DNA of 64,000 bases from Streptomyces durocortorensis (GTDB taxonomy: Bacteria; Actinomycetota; Actinomycetes; Streptomycetales; Streptomycetaceae). The stretch lies in the NCBI RefSeq assembly GCF_031760065.1, contig NZ_CP134500.1:5518001-5582000 (forward strand), in the 5' to 3' direction. Of this stretch, positions 19,234-30,382 are shown piece after piece (positions within the stretch are counted from its first letter, which is position 1; each line of letters begins with the position of its first letter). Both the position numbers and the translations under genes were made by a program. Below the pieces are notes generated by a model that made no database searches, was not told where the DNA came from, and saw only the letters and a program-made list of their open reading frames with translations.

Positions 19234-19971
19234 TCACCCGGCGGCCTTCGCCGACGGCGTGGGGGAGGGCGGTGCTGCCGCGGCCCGGCGCACCAGCTCC
19301 AGGTAGCGGTCCCAGTCCCAGTGCGGTCCCGGGTCGGTGTGGTCGGTGCCCGGCACCTCCACGTGCCCGATGATGTGCTCCCGGTCGATGGGTATGTCGT
19401 AACGCGCGCAGACCGAGGCCGTGAGCCGGGCCGACGACTCGTACATGGCCTTGGTGAGGTCTTTCGGGCGGTCCACGAACCCCTCGTGCTCGATGCCGAC
19501 GGAGCGTTCGTTGTACGCGCGGTCACCCGCCTGATACGCCACGTCCAGCTCGCGGATCATCTGCACCACCCGTCCGTCCTGGCCCACGATGTAGTGCGTC
19601 GCGGCCCGGTGCGCGGGGTCCTGGAACACCTTCACCGCGCTGGCGAAGCTGCCCTGCGTGACATGGATGATCACACGGTCGATCCGGAAGTCGTCGGGGC
19701 GGTCCGCCCGCCGCCAGTTCCCCTCGGACGCGGCCACCCAGGTCGCGGCCGCGTAGTCCAGCTCACCCGGCTTCCGGGGCTTCTCGATGCCGGGCACCTG
19801 CCACCACAGGCGCTTCAGCCGGTCGCGCGTGAGCACGGCGGCGGTGCCGGCGGCCGCCGCCGCACCGCCGCCGATCAGCAGTGCGCGCCGGCTGACGCCG
19901 CTCGTGGGCTTCTTCCGCGAAGGCGTACGTGAGCGCTTTCGCGGGGCCCGGGTGCTCCCGTTGTTCCCCAT
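19234..19971 (-). CDS. Exported N-acetylmuramoyl-L-alanine amidase
   Basis: This 245-residue peptidoglycan amidase has a Tat-like N-terminus (basic tail, then SRRALLIGGGAAAAAGTAAV, about residues 27-46) and an Amidase_2/PGRP-like domain. Zinc-ligand motifs are visible in VIIHVTQG and GHVEVPGTDHTDPG. It probably cleaves the stem peptide from muramic acid in the cell wall. It converges on the cysteine desulfurase with only 6 bases between stops. Confidence 0.9.
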   Translation of the reverse strand: MGNNGSTRAPRKRSRTPSRKKPTSGVSRRALLIGGGAAAAAGTAAVLTRDRLKRLWWQVPGIEKPRKPGELDYAAATWVAASEGNWRRADRPDDFRIDRVIIHVTQGSFASAVKVFQDPAHRAATHYIVGQDGRVVQMIRELDVAYQAGDRAYNERSVGIEHEGFVDRPKDLTKAMYESSARLTASVCARYDIPIDREHIIGHVEVPGTDHTDPGPHWDWDRYLELVRRAAAAPPSPTPSAKAAG

Positions 19972-20032
19972 GTGAACGTCAACGCATATCCGCGAGCGTT
20001 CGGTTCCCGGCGACCCGTACCCTGGAGGAGCT

Positions 20033-21169
20033 ATGACTCAGACTTCCCAGCGCCCCCTGCGTGTCCTCGCCGCGATGTCGGGCGGTGTCGACTCGGCCGT
20101 CGCCGCGGCCCGCGCCGTCGAGGCGGGCCACGACGTGACCGGTGTCCATCTCGCCCTGTCCGCGAACCCCCAGTCCTTCCGGACCGGGGCGCGCGGCTGC
20201 TGCACGATCGAGGACTCCCGGGACGCCCGCCGCGCGGCCGACGTCATCGGTATCCCGTTCTACGTCTGGGACCTGGCGGAACGCTTCCGCGAGGACGTCG
20301 TCGAGGACTTCGTCGCGGAGTACGAGGCCGGGCGCACCCCCAACCCGTGCCTGCGCTGCAACGAGAAGATCAAGTTCGCCGCACTGCTCGACAAGGCCCT
20401 CGCCCTCGGCTTCGACGCCGTGTGCACCGGCCACTACGCCACGGTCGTGCTCGCCGAGGACGGCAGCCGCGAGCTGCACCGCGCCTCCGACATGGCCAAG
20501 GACCAGAGCTACGTGCTCGGCGTGCTGGACGAGAAGCAGCTCGCGCACGCCATGTTCCCGCTCGGCGACACCCTCACCACCAAGGACGAGATCCGCGCCG
20601 AGGCCGAGCGCCGGGGCCTGGCCGTCGCCAAGAAGCCCGACAGCCACGACATCTGCTTCATCGCCGACGGCGACACCCAGGGCTTCCTGGCCGACCGCCT
20701 CGGCGGCCCGGCCGAGGGCGACATCCTGGACGAGTCCGGTACGAAGCTGGGCACCCACGAGGGAGCGTTCGGCTTCACCATCGGCCAGCGCAAGGGCCTG
20801 AAGATCGGCCACCCCGCCGCCGACGGCAAGCCGCGCTACGTCCTCGACATCTCCCCGGTGAACAACACCGTCACCGTCGGCCCGGTCGAGGCCCTCGACG
20901 TGACCTCCCTGACCGCGATCAAGCCCCGCTGGTGCGGCACGCCCCCGTCCGGCCCCGGCACGTACACCGCCCAGCTCCGCGCCCACGGCGGGGAGTGCGA
21001 GGTCACGGCCGAGCTGGTCGACGGCGCCGAGCTGCACGTCACCTTCACCGAGCCGGTCCGGGGCGTGGCCCCCGGCCAGGCGGTCGTCCTCTACGACGGC
21101 ACGCGCGTGGTCGGCTCCGCCACCATCGCGACGACGGTGCGCCGCGAGCGGGTGGCCACGGGGGCCTGA
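20033..21169 (+). CDS. mnmA: tRNA-specific 2-thiouridylase MnmA
   Basis: This 378-residue enzyme adds sulfur to U34 of tRNA. It carries the PP-loop SGGVDS (residues 16-21), the [12 protein letters not shown] region and [10 protein letters not shown], which hold the catalytic cysteines, and a C-terminal beta-barrel. The ATG at 20033 follows a GGAGGAG site and a TACCCT box. The sulfur donor is probably the desulfurase encoded at 18058. Confidence 0.96.
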   Translation: MTQTSQRPLRVLAAMSGGVDSAVAAARAVEAGHDVTGVHLALSANPQSFRTGARGCCTIEDSRDARRAADVIGIPFYVWDLAERFREDVVEDFVAEYEAGRTPNPCLRCNEKIKFAALLDKALALGFDAVCTGHYATVVLAEDGSRELHRASDMAKDQSYVLGVLDEKQLAHAMFPLGDTLTTKDEIRAEAERRGLAVAKKPDSHDICFIADGDTQGFLADRLGGPAEGDILDESGTKLGTHEGAFGFTIGQRKGLKIGHPAADGKPRYVLDISPVNNTVTVGPVEALDVTSLTAIKPRWCGTPPSGPGTYTAQLRAHGGECEVTAELVDGAELHVTFTEPVRGVAPGQAVVLYDGTRVVGSATIATTVRRERVATGA

Positions 21170-21171
21170 GA

Positions 21172-21233
21172 CCGGTCCGTACGCCTGGCCGGTGCATCTG
21201 GTGAGTGGCACCCGGCCCGGTCCGTACGCCTGG
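21172..21233 (+). repeat. 17-bp direct repeat after mnmA
   Basis: CCGGTCCGTACGCCTGG occurs at 21172-21188 and again at 21217-21233, 45 bases apart, in the short gap between mnmA and the convergent hydrolase gene. It may be a recent local duplication; no coding signal is seen. Confidence 0.5.
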
Positions 21234-21243
21234 TCCGCGCGCT

Positions 21244-22044
21244 CTACGACGCCTGGCGCGCGTACACGTCCTTGGCGAAGAAGTCCGCCAGCACCGGCGC
21301 GATGACCTGCGGGGCCACATCCCGCATCTGGCCCGTCAGCGTGCGGTGCCTGCCGCGCGGCAGCGCCTCGGCCAGGGTCCGGGTCACCGCACGGGCCGGG
21401 GCGGAGCTGAAGCCGCCGCAGATGACCAGCGTCCGGGCGGTGACGGCGGCGAACCGCTCCGCCGGGACCGCCCCGTTTCCCAGCAGCGCGTCGTCGTACG
21501 CCAGGGTGTGCGCCATCGCCTCCAGCTCCGCCCACAGCGGGGTGTGCCGCATCCGGGCCGCCGTCTCCTGGGCGACGCCCGTCGCGGACAGGAACAGCTC
21601 CACCGCCCCGCTCCGGTCCCCGGCCGCCAGCAGCTGGTGCAGCCGGGCCGTGCAGCGGGCCTTGAACAACAGGCCGGACGCGCCCGGAGTGTAGGGCGGC
21701 TCGTACACGGCGAGCAGCTCCACCGGCAGCCCGGCGGCGGCCGCCTCCAGCGCCAGCGCCCCGCCCGACGCCATCCCGAAGACCGCCGCGCCAGGCCCCG
21801 CCGCGCCGACGACGGCGGCCAGGTCCTCGGTCTCCCGCCCCGCGGCACCGGACCGGGCGTCACCGCTGGCGCCCCGGCCCCGGCGGTCGTAGGTGATCAC
21901 CGTGAAGCGCGGGGCCAGCAGGGCGGCCAGCGGCGCGTCGGTCGCCGCAGTGCTCAGCGCCCCGCCGACCAGCACCAGCGGTGGCCCCTCGCCCTGGCGG
22001 CGGTAGGCGATCGGGGTGCCGTCGGCGGAGAGAATCCTGTCCAT
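21244..22044 (-). CDS. Alpha/beta-hydrolase-fold protein lacking the catalytic Ser and His
   Basis: This 266-residue protein has the alpha/beta hydrolase fold of small lipase-like family members (MDRILSADGTPIAYRRQG; VITYDRRGRGASG). The nucleophile elbow, normally G-x-S-S-G in this family, reads G-M-A-S-G, so the first serine is alanine. The terminal motif that usually reads GQTHDV/GQTHMV reads GQMRDV, so the histidine is arginine. It is probably inactive as a hydrolase and may serve in ligand binding. The start at 22044 has no clear ribosome site. It follows the DUF427 gene by 75 bases. Confidence 0.85.
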   Translation of the reverse strand: MDRILSADGTPIAYRRQGEGPPLVLVGGALSTAATDAPLAALLAPRFTVITYDRRGRGASGDARSGAAGRETEDLAAVVGAAGPGAAVFGMASGGALALEAAAAGLPVELLAVYEPPYTPGASGLLFKARCTARLHQLLAAGDRSGAVELFLSATGVAQETAARMRHTPLWAELEAMAHTLAYDDALLGNGAVPAERFAAVTARTLVICGGFSSAPARAVTRTLAEALPRGRHRTLTGQMRDVAPQVIAPVLADFFAKDVYARQAS

Positions 22045-22118
22045 GGGAGAGGAGACCGGGGCGGGCCGCGAAACTCATCGCTCCGGTGGAAAGAACTTCA
22101 AGGAGCCCGTGCCCGGGG

Positions 22119-22454
22119 TCAGTCGGCCACGGTCTCCGTCGCGTAGAAGCAGAAGTGGCCCCTGATCGCGGCGACTTCGGGCTTCGGGTCCGGGTAGGCC
22201 CAGACGAGATCGGCCGCGCCCGGCAGTGACCAGTAGGAGGCGTCCCCCTTGAACGGGCAGTGTGTGCTGGCGTCCGACGGGCTCAGCAGCTCGGTGCGGA
22301 CGTCCTCGGGCGGCAGGTAGTAACGGACCGGACAGCCCGTCTCGCGGAGCACGAGCGGGCGGCGGCTCTCGGCCAGCACCTGCCCGTCGTGCACCGCCCG
22401 GACGTGCTCGGTGCCCTGCTCGACGGTGATGCGGTGTCCTCGGGTGGCAGTCAT
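22119..22454 (-). CDS. DUF427 domain protein
   Basis: This 111-residue protein carries the DUF427 pattern: HVRAVHDGQVLAESRRPLVLRETG, then YYLPPEDVR, CPFKGDASYWS and VWAYPDPKPE. The ATG at 22454 starts it; a much longer frame extends upstream as a high-GC artefact. It is followed by the degenerate hydrolase in the same direction. Biochemical function is unknown. Confidence 0.85.
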   Translation of the reverse strand: MTATRGHRITVEQGTEHVRAVHDGQVLAESRRPLVLRETGCPVRYYLPPEDVRTELLSPSDASTHCPFKGDASYWSLPGAADLVWAYPDPKPEVAAIRGHFCFYATETVAD

Positions 22455-22571
22455 GCCGGTTTCAGCGACGTACGGGCCCGAAATCTTCCCCGCTCCTCGG
22501 CGTTGGCCGGAATCATCCCCGGCCCCTCTCCGGGTCGCACGACTGTCCGAGGCGGGTCGTACGGTTGCCCC

Positions 22572-23111
22572 ATGAACATCTGCGTCTTCCTCTCCGCCGC
22601 CGACCTCGACGACCGCTACACCGTGCCCGCCCGGGAGTTCGCCGAGTTGCTGGGCAGAGGCGGGCACACCCTGGTCTGGGGCGGATCGGAGAGCGGCCTG
22701 ATGAAGGTCGTCGCGGACGGCGTCCAGGCGGCGGGCGGGCGGCTCGTCGGGGTGTCGGTCGAATTCCTCGCCGCGAAGGCCCGGACCAACGCCGACGAGA
22801 TGGTGATCGCCCGCGATCTCGCCGAGCGCAAGGCCCTCCTCCTGGAGAAGGCCGACGCCGTGGTCATCATGGTCGGCGGGACCGGGACGCTGGACGAGGC
22901 CACCGAGATCCTGGAGCTGAAGAAGCACGGCAAGCACACCAAGCCGGTGGTCCTGCTGAACACGGCGGGCTTCTACGACGGGCTGCGCCAGCAGTTCCAG
23001 CGCATGGAGGACGAGGGCTTCCTGCCTGTACCCCTCACCGACCTGGTCTTCTTCGCCAAGGACGGCGTCGGCGCGCTCGCCTACCTGGAGGAGGCCGCCG
23101 GCCACCAGTGA
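22572..23111 (+). CDS. LOG-family protein (lysine-decarboxylase-like fold)
   Basis: This 179-residue protein resembles the LOG family, whose best-known members are cytokinin riboside 5'-monophosphate phosphoribohydrolases. It has a Rossmann start (MNICVFLSAADLDDRY), GGSESGLMKVVADGV, the AERKALLLEKAD helix and MVGGTGTLDEATE. The usual PGGxGTxxE motif has V in place of P, an uncommon variant. The ATG at 22572 lies 6 bases after TACGGT, a leaderless pattern. The substrate is not certain. Confidence 0.85.
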   Translation: MNICVFLSAADLDDRYTVPAREFAELLGRGGHTLVWGGSESGLMKVVADGVQAAGGRLVGVSVEFLAAKARTNADEMVIARDLAERKALLLEKADAVVIMVGGTGTLDEATEILELKKHGKHTKPVVLLNTAGFYDGLRQQFQRMEDEGFLPVPLTDLVFFAKDGVGALAYLEEAAGHQ

Positions 23112-23159
23112 GCAGGGGCGTCCGCCGGACCCGGTGATCGCAGCCCTTAGGATCGCCCC

Positions 23160-23849
23160 ATGCCCACCCACCTCATCACCGGCGCCGGTTCCGGCATCGG
23201 GGCCGCCGTCGCCCGCCGTCTCCAGGAGCGCGGCGACGACCTCGTCCTGCTCGCCCGCGACGCCGGCCGCGCCAAGGAGCTCGCCGACCGCTACCCGGGC
23301 GCGCGCACACTCGTCGGCGACCTCGGCAACCCCGACCGGCTCTCCTGGGCGTTCGGCCAGCAGACCATGCCCGAGCGGATCGACACCCTGCTGCACATCG
23401 CGGGCGTCGTCGAGCTGGGCGGCGTCGCCGAACTCACCCCCAAGGCCTGGCACTTCCAGCTCAACGCCAACCTGATCGCCCCCGCCGAGATCACCCGCCT
23501 CCTGCTCCCACAGCTGCGCGTCGCCCAGGGCCACGTCCTCTTCGTGAACTCCGGCGCCGGGCTCAACGCCCACGCCGAGTGGGGCGCGTACGCCGCGAGC
23601 AAGCACGGCCTCAAGGCCCTCGCCGACTCGCTGCGCCACGAGGAACACGGCAACGGGGTCCGCGTCACCTCGGTCTACCCCGGGCGTACCGCCAGCCCCA
23701 TGCAGGCCAAGGTCCACCAGCAGGAGGGCAAGGAGTACGAAGCCGCCCGCTGGATCGACCCCGAGTCGGTGGCCACCACCATCCTGATGGCGATCGACCT
23801 GCCGCGCGACGCCGAGGTCAACGACCTCACCGTCCGCCCCGGCCGCTGA
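23160..23849 (+). CDS. Short-chain dehydrogenase/reductase
   Basis: This 229-residue NAD(P)-dependent oxidoreductase has the cofactor motif GAGSGIG (residues 8-14), the catalytic YxxxK (YAASK) and the upstream serine in VNSGAGLN. The ATG at 23160 is 6 bases after TAGGAT, indicating a leaderless transcript. The substrate cannot be assigned. It may be transcribed separately from the LOG gene before it. Confidence 0.88.
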   Translation: MPTHLITGAGSGIGAAVARRLQERGDDLVLLARDAGRAKELADRYPGARTLVGDLGNPDRLSWAFGQQTMPERIDTLLHIAGVVELGGVAELTPKAWHFQLNANLIAPAEITRLLLPQLRVAQGHVLFVNSGAGLNAHAEWGAYAASKHGLKALADSLRHEEHGNGVRVTSVYPGRTASPMQAKVHQQEGKEYEAARWIDPESVATTILMAIDLPRDAEVNDLTVRPGR

Positions 23850-23894
23850 CGTCCCGGGGAGCAGGTCTCCCGCCCCGGACCGTAGGCTTCGCGC

Positions 23895-24923
23895 GTGAGC
23901 GAGAAGAGCAAGTTCAGCGGGTGTCCGGCGACCGGTATCGGGTCCATGCCGGGAGGGGACGCGAGGGAGGCGGCGAAGACCGTCACCGGCTCCTTCGCCG
24001 ACGGCCAGGGCATGCCGTACCTGGCGGAGCTGCCCGCGCGCGGGCCGGGCGCCGACATGATCGGCCGCAGCGTCGGCCTGCTCGTCGAGATGTACGGGCA
24101 CGTAGAGCCGAGCGGCTGGCGGATCAGCGACCGGCCCGGCCGCGACACCCGCCGCGCCCGCTCCTGGCTGCGGGAGGACCTGGACGCCCTGGAGGAGTTC
24201 ACCCAGGGATACGAGGGCCCGCTCAAGGTCCAGGCCGTCGGCCCGTGGACGCTCGCCGCCGCGCTGGAACTGCGCGGCGGTGAGGCCATGCTGGCTGACC
24301 CGGGTGCCTGCCGCGACCTGGCCGGGTCCCTGGCCGAGGGGCTGCGCGGGCACCTTGCCGAGGTGCGCCGCCGGATGCCAGGGGCAGAGATCGTGCTGCA
24401 ACTGGACGAACCGTCCCTGACCGCTGTCCTGCTCGGCCGGGTCCGCTCCGCCAGCGGCTACCGCACCTACCGCGCCGTCGACCGCCAGATCGTCGAGGCG
24501 ACCCTGCGCGACGTGCTCGCCGCCGCGGGCGAGGACGGCACGACGCTCGTCCACTCCTGCGCCCCCGAGGTGCCCTTCGCGCTGCTGCGCCGCGCCGGGG
24601 CCGACGGCATCTCGTTCGATTTCTCGCTGCTCACCGAGCGTGAGGAGGAGGCGATCGGGGAGGCCGTCGAGAGCGGCACCCAGCTGTTCCTGGGCGTGGT
24701 GCCCTCCACGGACGCCGCTTCAGGGCCATTGTCAGACCCGGGCGGTAGCGTCATGGGTGTCAGGAAGCTGTGGAGCAGGCTGGGGCTGAATCCGGGGACT
24801 CTCGCCGAGTCCGTCGTGATCACTCCGTCGTGCGGTCTCGCGGGGGCATCGCCCGCGCACGCCCGCACCGCGCTCGCCCACTGCGCCAGGGCGGCGAGAT
24901 CGCTCGCAGACAACCCTGAGTGA
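23895..24923 (+). CDS. MetE C-terminal-like (B12-independent methionine synthase family) protein
   Basis: This 342-residue protein matches the UROD/MetE catalytic half only. Family features are GCPATGIGSMPGGDAREA, QLDEPSLTAVLLG, the zinc-ligand motif VHSCAPE and TPSCGLAGASP. The N-terminal half of MetE (folate-binding barrel) is absent. It may transfer a methyl group from a donor other than methyltetrahydrofolate, or may not make methionine at all. The GTG at 23895 follows TAGGCT by 6 bases, so it is probably leaderless. Confidence 0.85.
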   Translation: MSEKSKFSGCPATGIGSMPGGDAREAAKTVTGSFADGQGMPYLAELPARGPGADMIGRSVGLLVEMYGHVEPSGWRISDRPGRDTRRARSWLREDLDALEEFTQGYEGPLKVQAVGPWTLAAALELRGGEAMLADPGACRDLAGSLAEGLRGHLAEVRRRMPGAEIVLQLDEPSLTAVLLGRVRSASGYRTYRAVDRQIVEATLRDVLAAAGEDGTTLVHSCAPEVPFALLRRAGADGISFDFSLLTEREEEAIGEAVESGTQLFLGVVPSTDAASGPLSDPGGSVMGVRKLWSRLGLNPGTLAESVVITPSCGLAGASPAHARTALAHCARAARSLADNPE

Positions 24924-27212
<2,289 letters not shown>

Positions 27213-27560
27213 CCGACCGCAGGGCCGCAGGTCGTCCGCCGTTCTCCGGATCGAGACGTCTTCGAGACGCGGCCCGGGCGTGGCGCGACCCGGAGCGGGA
27301 AGGAAACGGGGCAGAGGGGTGAAGAAGGGTCCGGCGGGCCCCGAACAGCCCTCCCGTTTCACCCGTTCGGCGCATAGCAGATGGTGACGGGTGGTCGGCT
27401 CGCATTCGGGCAAGAGCGGTAGAGCGCTGCCCCTGGAAGCCTTTCGCGGCCTACTGTTGAGAGGTGCGCCTGCCGTGCACGGCTGCCCGACCGGGCCGTG
27501 GTGCCACGGACGCGGGCGCCACCGAGGGACATCGGCACCGCCGGCTGTGAGAGGGACGGA
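27213..27560. other. Intergenic region before the c-di-GMP gene
   Basis: This 348-base gap contains no convincing coding frame; short frames on both strands are shadows. A TACTGT box (27452-27457) could be a -10 element, but no matching -35 is clear. The ribosome site of the next gene (GAGGGACGGA) is at its end. Confidence 0.4.
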
Positions 27561-29726
27561 ATGAAACCGACCGAGAGCGCCGCCCCGGTGTCGCGGCTGC
27601 AAGGTTTCGTCGGCCTCACGCCCCCCGTGGGCGCCGCCGTCGTAGGGACCGCCGCGTTACTTCTGGCGGTCGGGTTCTACCAGACCGTGCACGAAGGGCA
27701 CGCGCTCTTCCCGGACGGGGCCGTCGGCTGGTCCCTCGCAGTGCTCACCGGGATCATCGTCGGCCATCTGGTGGCGCTGGGCCGCGACCGGTGGTGGGGC
27801 GGCACCGGCTCCGGGGCCGCCCTCACCCTCGCCGTGCTGCTGCTGTACGGCTGGCTGCCCGCCGGTCTGGTCAGCCTCGCCGTCGTGGTGCTCGTCGGGA
27901 CCGCCCGCAGACACCGCTGGTGGCAGGGGCTGCTCCACGGCGCGGTGGACATCCTCGGCATCGGGGCGGCCGCCCTCGTGCTCGCCGCCTTCGGGGTCGT
28001 GCCCACCGTCGAGGAGCCCTGGCGGCCACTCGACTGGGGCATCGCGGCCGTCCCGGAGCTGGTCCTTACGGCGTCGACGTATCTTCTCGTCACCCGGGTC
28101 CTGCTGTGGTACGCACGGGCCCCGCACGGCGGCGGGCTGCCGACGATAGCCCGCACCGCGCTGCTGCGGCAGGGGCTCGTCGCCGTCGCGCTCCTCGGGC
28201 TCGCTCCGCTGATCTGCGCCGTCGCGATGTCCATGCCCATCCTGCTGCCGCTCTTCGCGGTGCCCCTGATCGCCCTGGACTCCACGCTCTGGATCGCCCG
28301 TGCCCGCGCCGAGGAGCAGCTGCGCGACCCGCTGACCGGGCTGCCCAACCGCCAGTGGCTGCTGGAGCGCACCTGGTCGGCCCTGGAGGACGCGGAGAGC
28401 ATCGGCACCCGCTCGGCGCTGGTCCTGATCGACCTGGACCGCTTCCGCGCGGTCAACGACACCCTGGGCCACCTCGCCGGTGACCGGCTGTTGCTTCAGA
28501 TAGCGGAGCGCCTGCGGCTCGCCCTGCCGCGCGGTGCGGAGGCGGCCCGGCTCGGCGGCGACGAGTTCGCCGTACTGCTGCCGCACACCGACTCCACCAC
28601 CAGCGCCCAGCAGGTCGCCCGCCACCTCGTCGCCGAGCTGTCCTCGCCCCTCGACCTCGACGGGCTGACCCTCGTCCTGGAGGCCAGCGCCGGAGTCGCC
28701 GTCTACCCCGACCACGCCCTGGACGCCGAAGGGCTGCTGCGCCGCGCGGACGTCGCGATGTACCAGGCCAAGCGGGACCGCACCGGCGTGGAGGTCTACG
28801 AGTCCAAGCGCGACAGCAACACCCCCGACCGGCTCGGGCTCCTCGGGGATCTGCGCCGGGCGCTGGACGCGGGCGACGTCGAGCTGCACTACCAGCCCAA
28901 GGTCCGCTTCGACGGGCAGGTCGCGGGCCTGGAGGCGCTGGTGCGCTGGGTGCATCCGGAGCGCGGCCGGGTCCCCCCGGACGAGTTCATCGCCATCGCG
29001 GAGTCCTCCGGTCTGATGCCGCACCTCACCGAATACGTCCTGGAGACGGCGCTCGCGCAGGTCGCCCGGTGGCGGGCCCAGGGCCTGTTCGTCCCCGTCG
29101 CGGTCAACGTCTCCCCGCGCGATGTGCACACCCCCGGCTTCGCGGGGGGCGTCGCCGCCCGCCTCGCCCGCCACGGCGTGCCCGCGGGAGCCCTCCAACT
29201 GGAGATCACCGAGCATGTGCTGCTCGAAGACCCGCAGCGGGCCGCCGACACCCTGGCCGGGCTCACCGCGCACGGCGTGAAGATGTCCCTCGACGACTTC
29301 GGCACCGGCTACTCCTCCCTGGTCCACCTGCGCAGACTGCCGGTCAGCGAGCTGAAGATCGACCGGTCCTTCGTGGCCCGGCTGGCCGTCGACCACGAGG
29401 ACGCGGAGATCGTCCGCTGCACCATCGACCTCGCCCACTCGCTCGGCCTGGTCGTCGTCGCCGAGGGCGTCGAGGACGACGAGACGTGGGAGCGCCTGCG
29501 GAACCTGCGGTGCGACGCGGTGCAGGGCTGGCTGGTGGCCGCCGCGATGCCGCCCCAGGAGACGACGGCCTGGCTGCGGGCGCGCGGCGAGCACGGCTGG
29601 CACCGTCCCGCGGAGCTGAAGGCCCGGGCGGCGGCCGCCGCGGCGAACGGGAAGCCGAAGGCCGAGCAGCACGAGCACCCGCAATCGGCCCAGGGACGCG
29701 CGATCTCGGGCCCGGCGACGACCTGA
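27561..29726 (+). CDS. rmdB: Membrane GGDEF-EAL c-di-GMP phosphodiesterase (RmdB-like), TTA-containing
   Basis: This 721-residue protein has several N-terminal membrane helices (to about residue 250), then a GGDEF domain (GGDEF at 332-336) and an EAL domain with EAL (458-460) and DDFGTGYSS (578-586) intact. It should hydrolyse c-di-GMP and may retain cyclase activity. From memory, the S. coelicolor homologue at this position is RmdB (SCO5495), a phosphodiesterase affecting colony morphology. Codon 33 (27657-27659) is TTA, so translation needs the bldA tRNA. It lies between ligA and gatC. Confidence 0.9.
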   Translation: MKPTESAAPVSRLQGFVGLTPPVGAAVVGTAALLLAVGFYQTVHEGHALFPDGAVGWSLAVLTGIIVGHLVALGRDRWWGGTGSGAALTLAVLLLYGWLPAGLVSLAVVVLVGTARRHRWWQGLLHGAVDILGIGAAALVLAAFGVVPTVEEPWRPLDWGIAAVPELVLTASTYLLVTRVLLWYARAPHGGGLPTIARTALLRQGLVAVALLGLAPLICAVAMSMPILLPLFAVPLIALDSTLWIARARAEEQLRDPLTGLPNRQWLLERTWSALEDAESIGTRSALVLIDLDRFRAVNDTLGHLAGDRLLLQIAERLRLALPRGAEAARLGGDEFAVLLPHTDSTTSAQQVARHLVAELSSPLDLDGLTLVLEASAGVAVYPDHALDAEGLLRRADVAMYQAKRDRTGVEVYESKRDSNTPDRLGLLGDLRRALDAGDVELHYQPKVRFDGQVAGLEALVRWVHPERGRVPPDEFIAIAESSGLMPHLTEYVLETALAQVARWRAQGLFVPVAVNVSPRDVHTPGFAGGVAARLARHGVPAGALQLEITEHVLLEDPQRAADTLAGLTAHGVKMSLDDFGTGYSSLVHLRRLPVSELKIDRSFVARLAVDHEDAEIVRCTIDLAHSLGLVVVAEGVEDDETWERLRNLRCDAVQGWLVAAAMPPQETTAWLRARGEHGWHRPAELKARAAAAAANGKPKAEQHEHPQSAQGRAISGPATT

Positions 29727-30080
29727 GCCCGGGCCTCGTTCCCGTACGAACGGCTCCGCGCGCCCGTGCGGAAACGGCACCCCGTCCCCGTACGGAACAC
29801 CGCACCGCCCACCGAAAGGGGCGGGCCGATCGGGGCGGGGCACCCCTCCCCGGTGGACCCCATAGGATTGGGGGTCGGTGGCACATTTCCGCCTGCCGCC
29901 CGACGCCTGGCACGCACGCTCGCCGCGTTGCCGAATCGCCCACGTGGCTCCGTCACGAGGGCGCTCCGGCGCCTTGCGATCGCACGCACCGGACGCCGCG
30001 CGGCCGTCCTTCGGACGGACGGTGGAGATGTGCCGCCGACCCCCGGCCACAACCACACACCAACCCCTGAGGATCGCTGC
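29727..30080 (+). promoter_or_regulatory. Leader region of the gat genes
   Basis: This 354-base gap contains TAGGAT (29863-29868), a plausible -10 box whose transcript would have a leader of about 205 bases before gatC. Short inverted repeats (for example GGCGCTCCGGCGCC around 29960-29980, and one near 30001-30020) could fold in that leader. An 87-codon GTG frame at 29878 overlaps gatC out of frame and is not convincing. Confidence 0.35.
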
Positions 30081-30377
30081 ATGCCTGGCATCACGCGCGA
30101 GGAGGTCGCCCACCTCGCCCGGCTGGCGCGTCTGGAGCTGAAGGGCGAAGAGCTCGATCACTTCGCCGGTCAGCTCGACGACATCATCGGCGCGGTCGCC
30201 CGCGTCTCCGAGGTCGCCGACCAAGACGTACCGCCGACCTCCCACCCGCTGCCGCTGACCAACGTCATGCGCGCGGACGAGGTCCGTCCGTCGCTCACCC
30301 CCGCGCAGGCGCTCTCCGGCGCCCCGGCCCAGGAGCAGCAGCGTTTCAAGGTGCCGCAGATCCTGGGGGAGGACTAA
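30081..30377 (+). CDS. gatC: Asp-tRNA(Asn)/Glu-tRNA(Gln) amidotransferase subunit C
   Basis: This 98-residue subunit stabilises the GatCAB amidotransferase. It has the family start [20 protein letters not shown] and the C-terminal region [26 protein letters not shown]. It is followed after five bases by gatA. Identification is by motif and operon position. Confidence 0.96.
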   Translation: MPGITREEVAHLARLARLELKGEELDHFAGQLDDIIGAVARVSEVADQDVPPTSHPLPLTNVMRADEVRPSLTPAQALSGAPAQEQQRFKVPQILGED

Positions 30378-30382
30378 CCGCC

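Noticed and set aside
22119..24554. 811-codon minus-strand frame
   Set aside because: Only its last 111 codons (from the ATG at 22454) are the DUF427 protein. The rest overlaps well-supported plus-strand genes.
29878..30141. 87-codon GTG frame in the gat leader, possibly leaderless
   Set aside because: It overlaps gatC out of frame, has Arg/Pro/His/Cys-rich composition and no ribosome site or family match, so it is likely chance.
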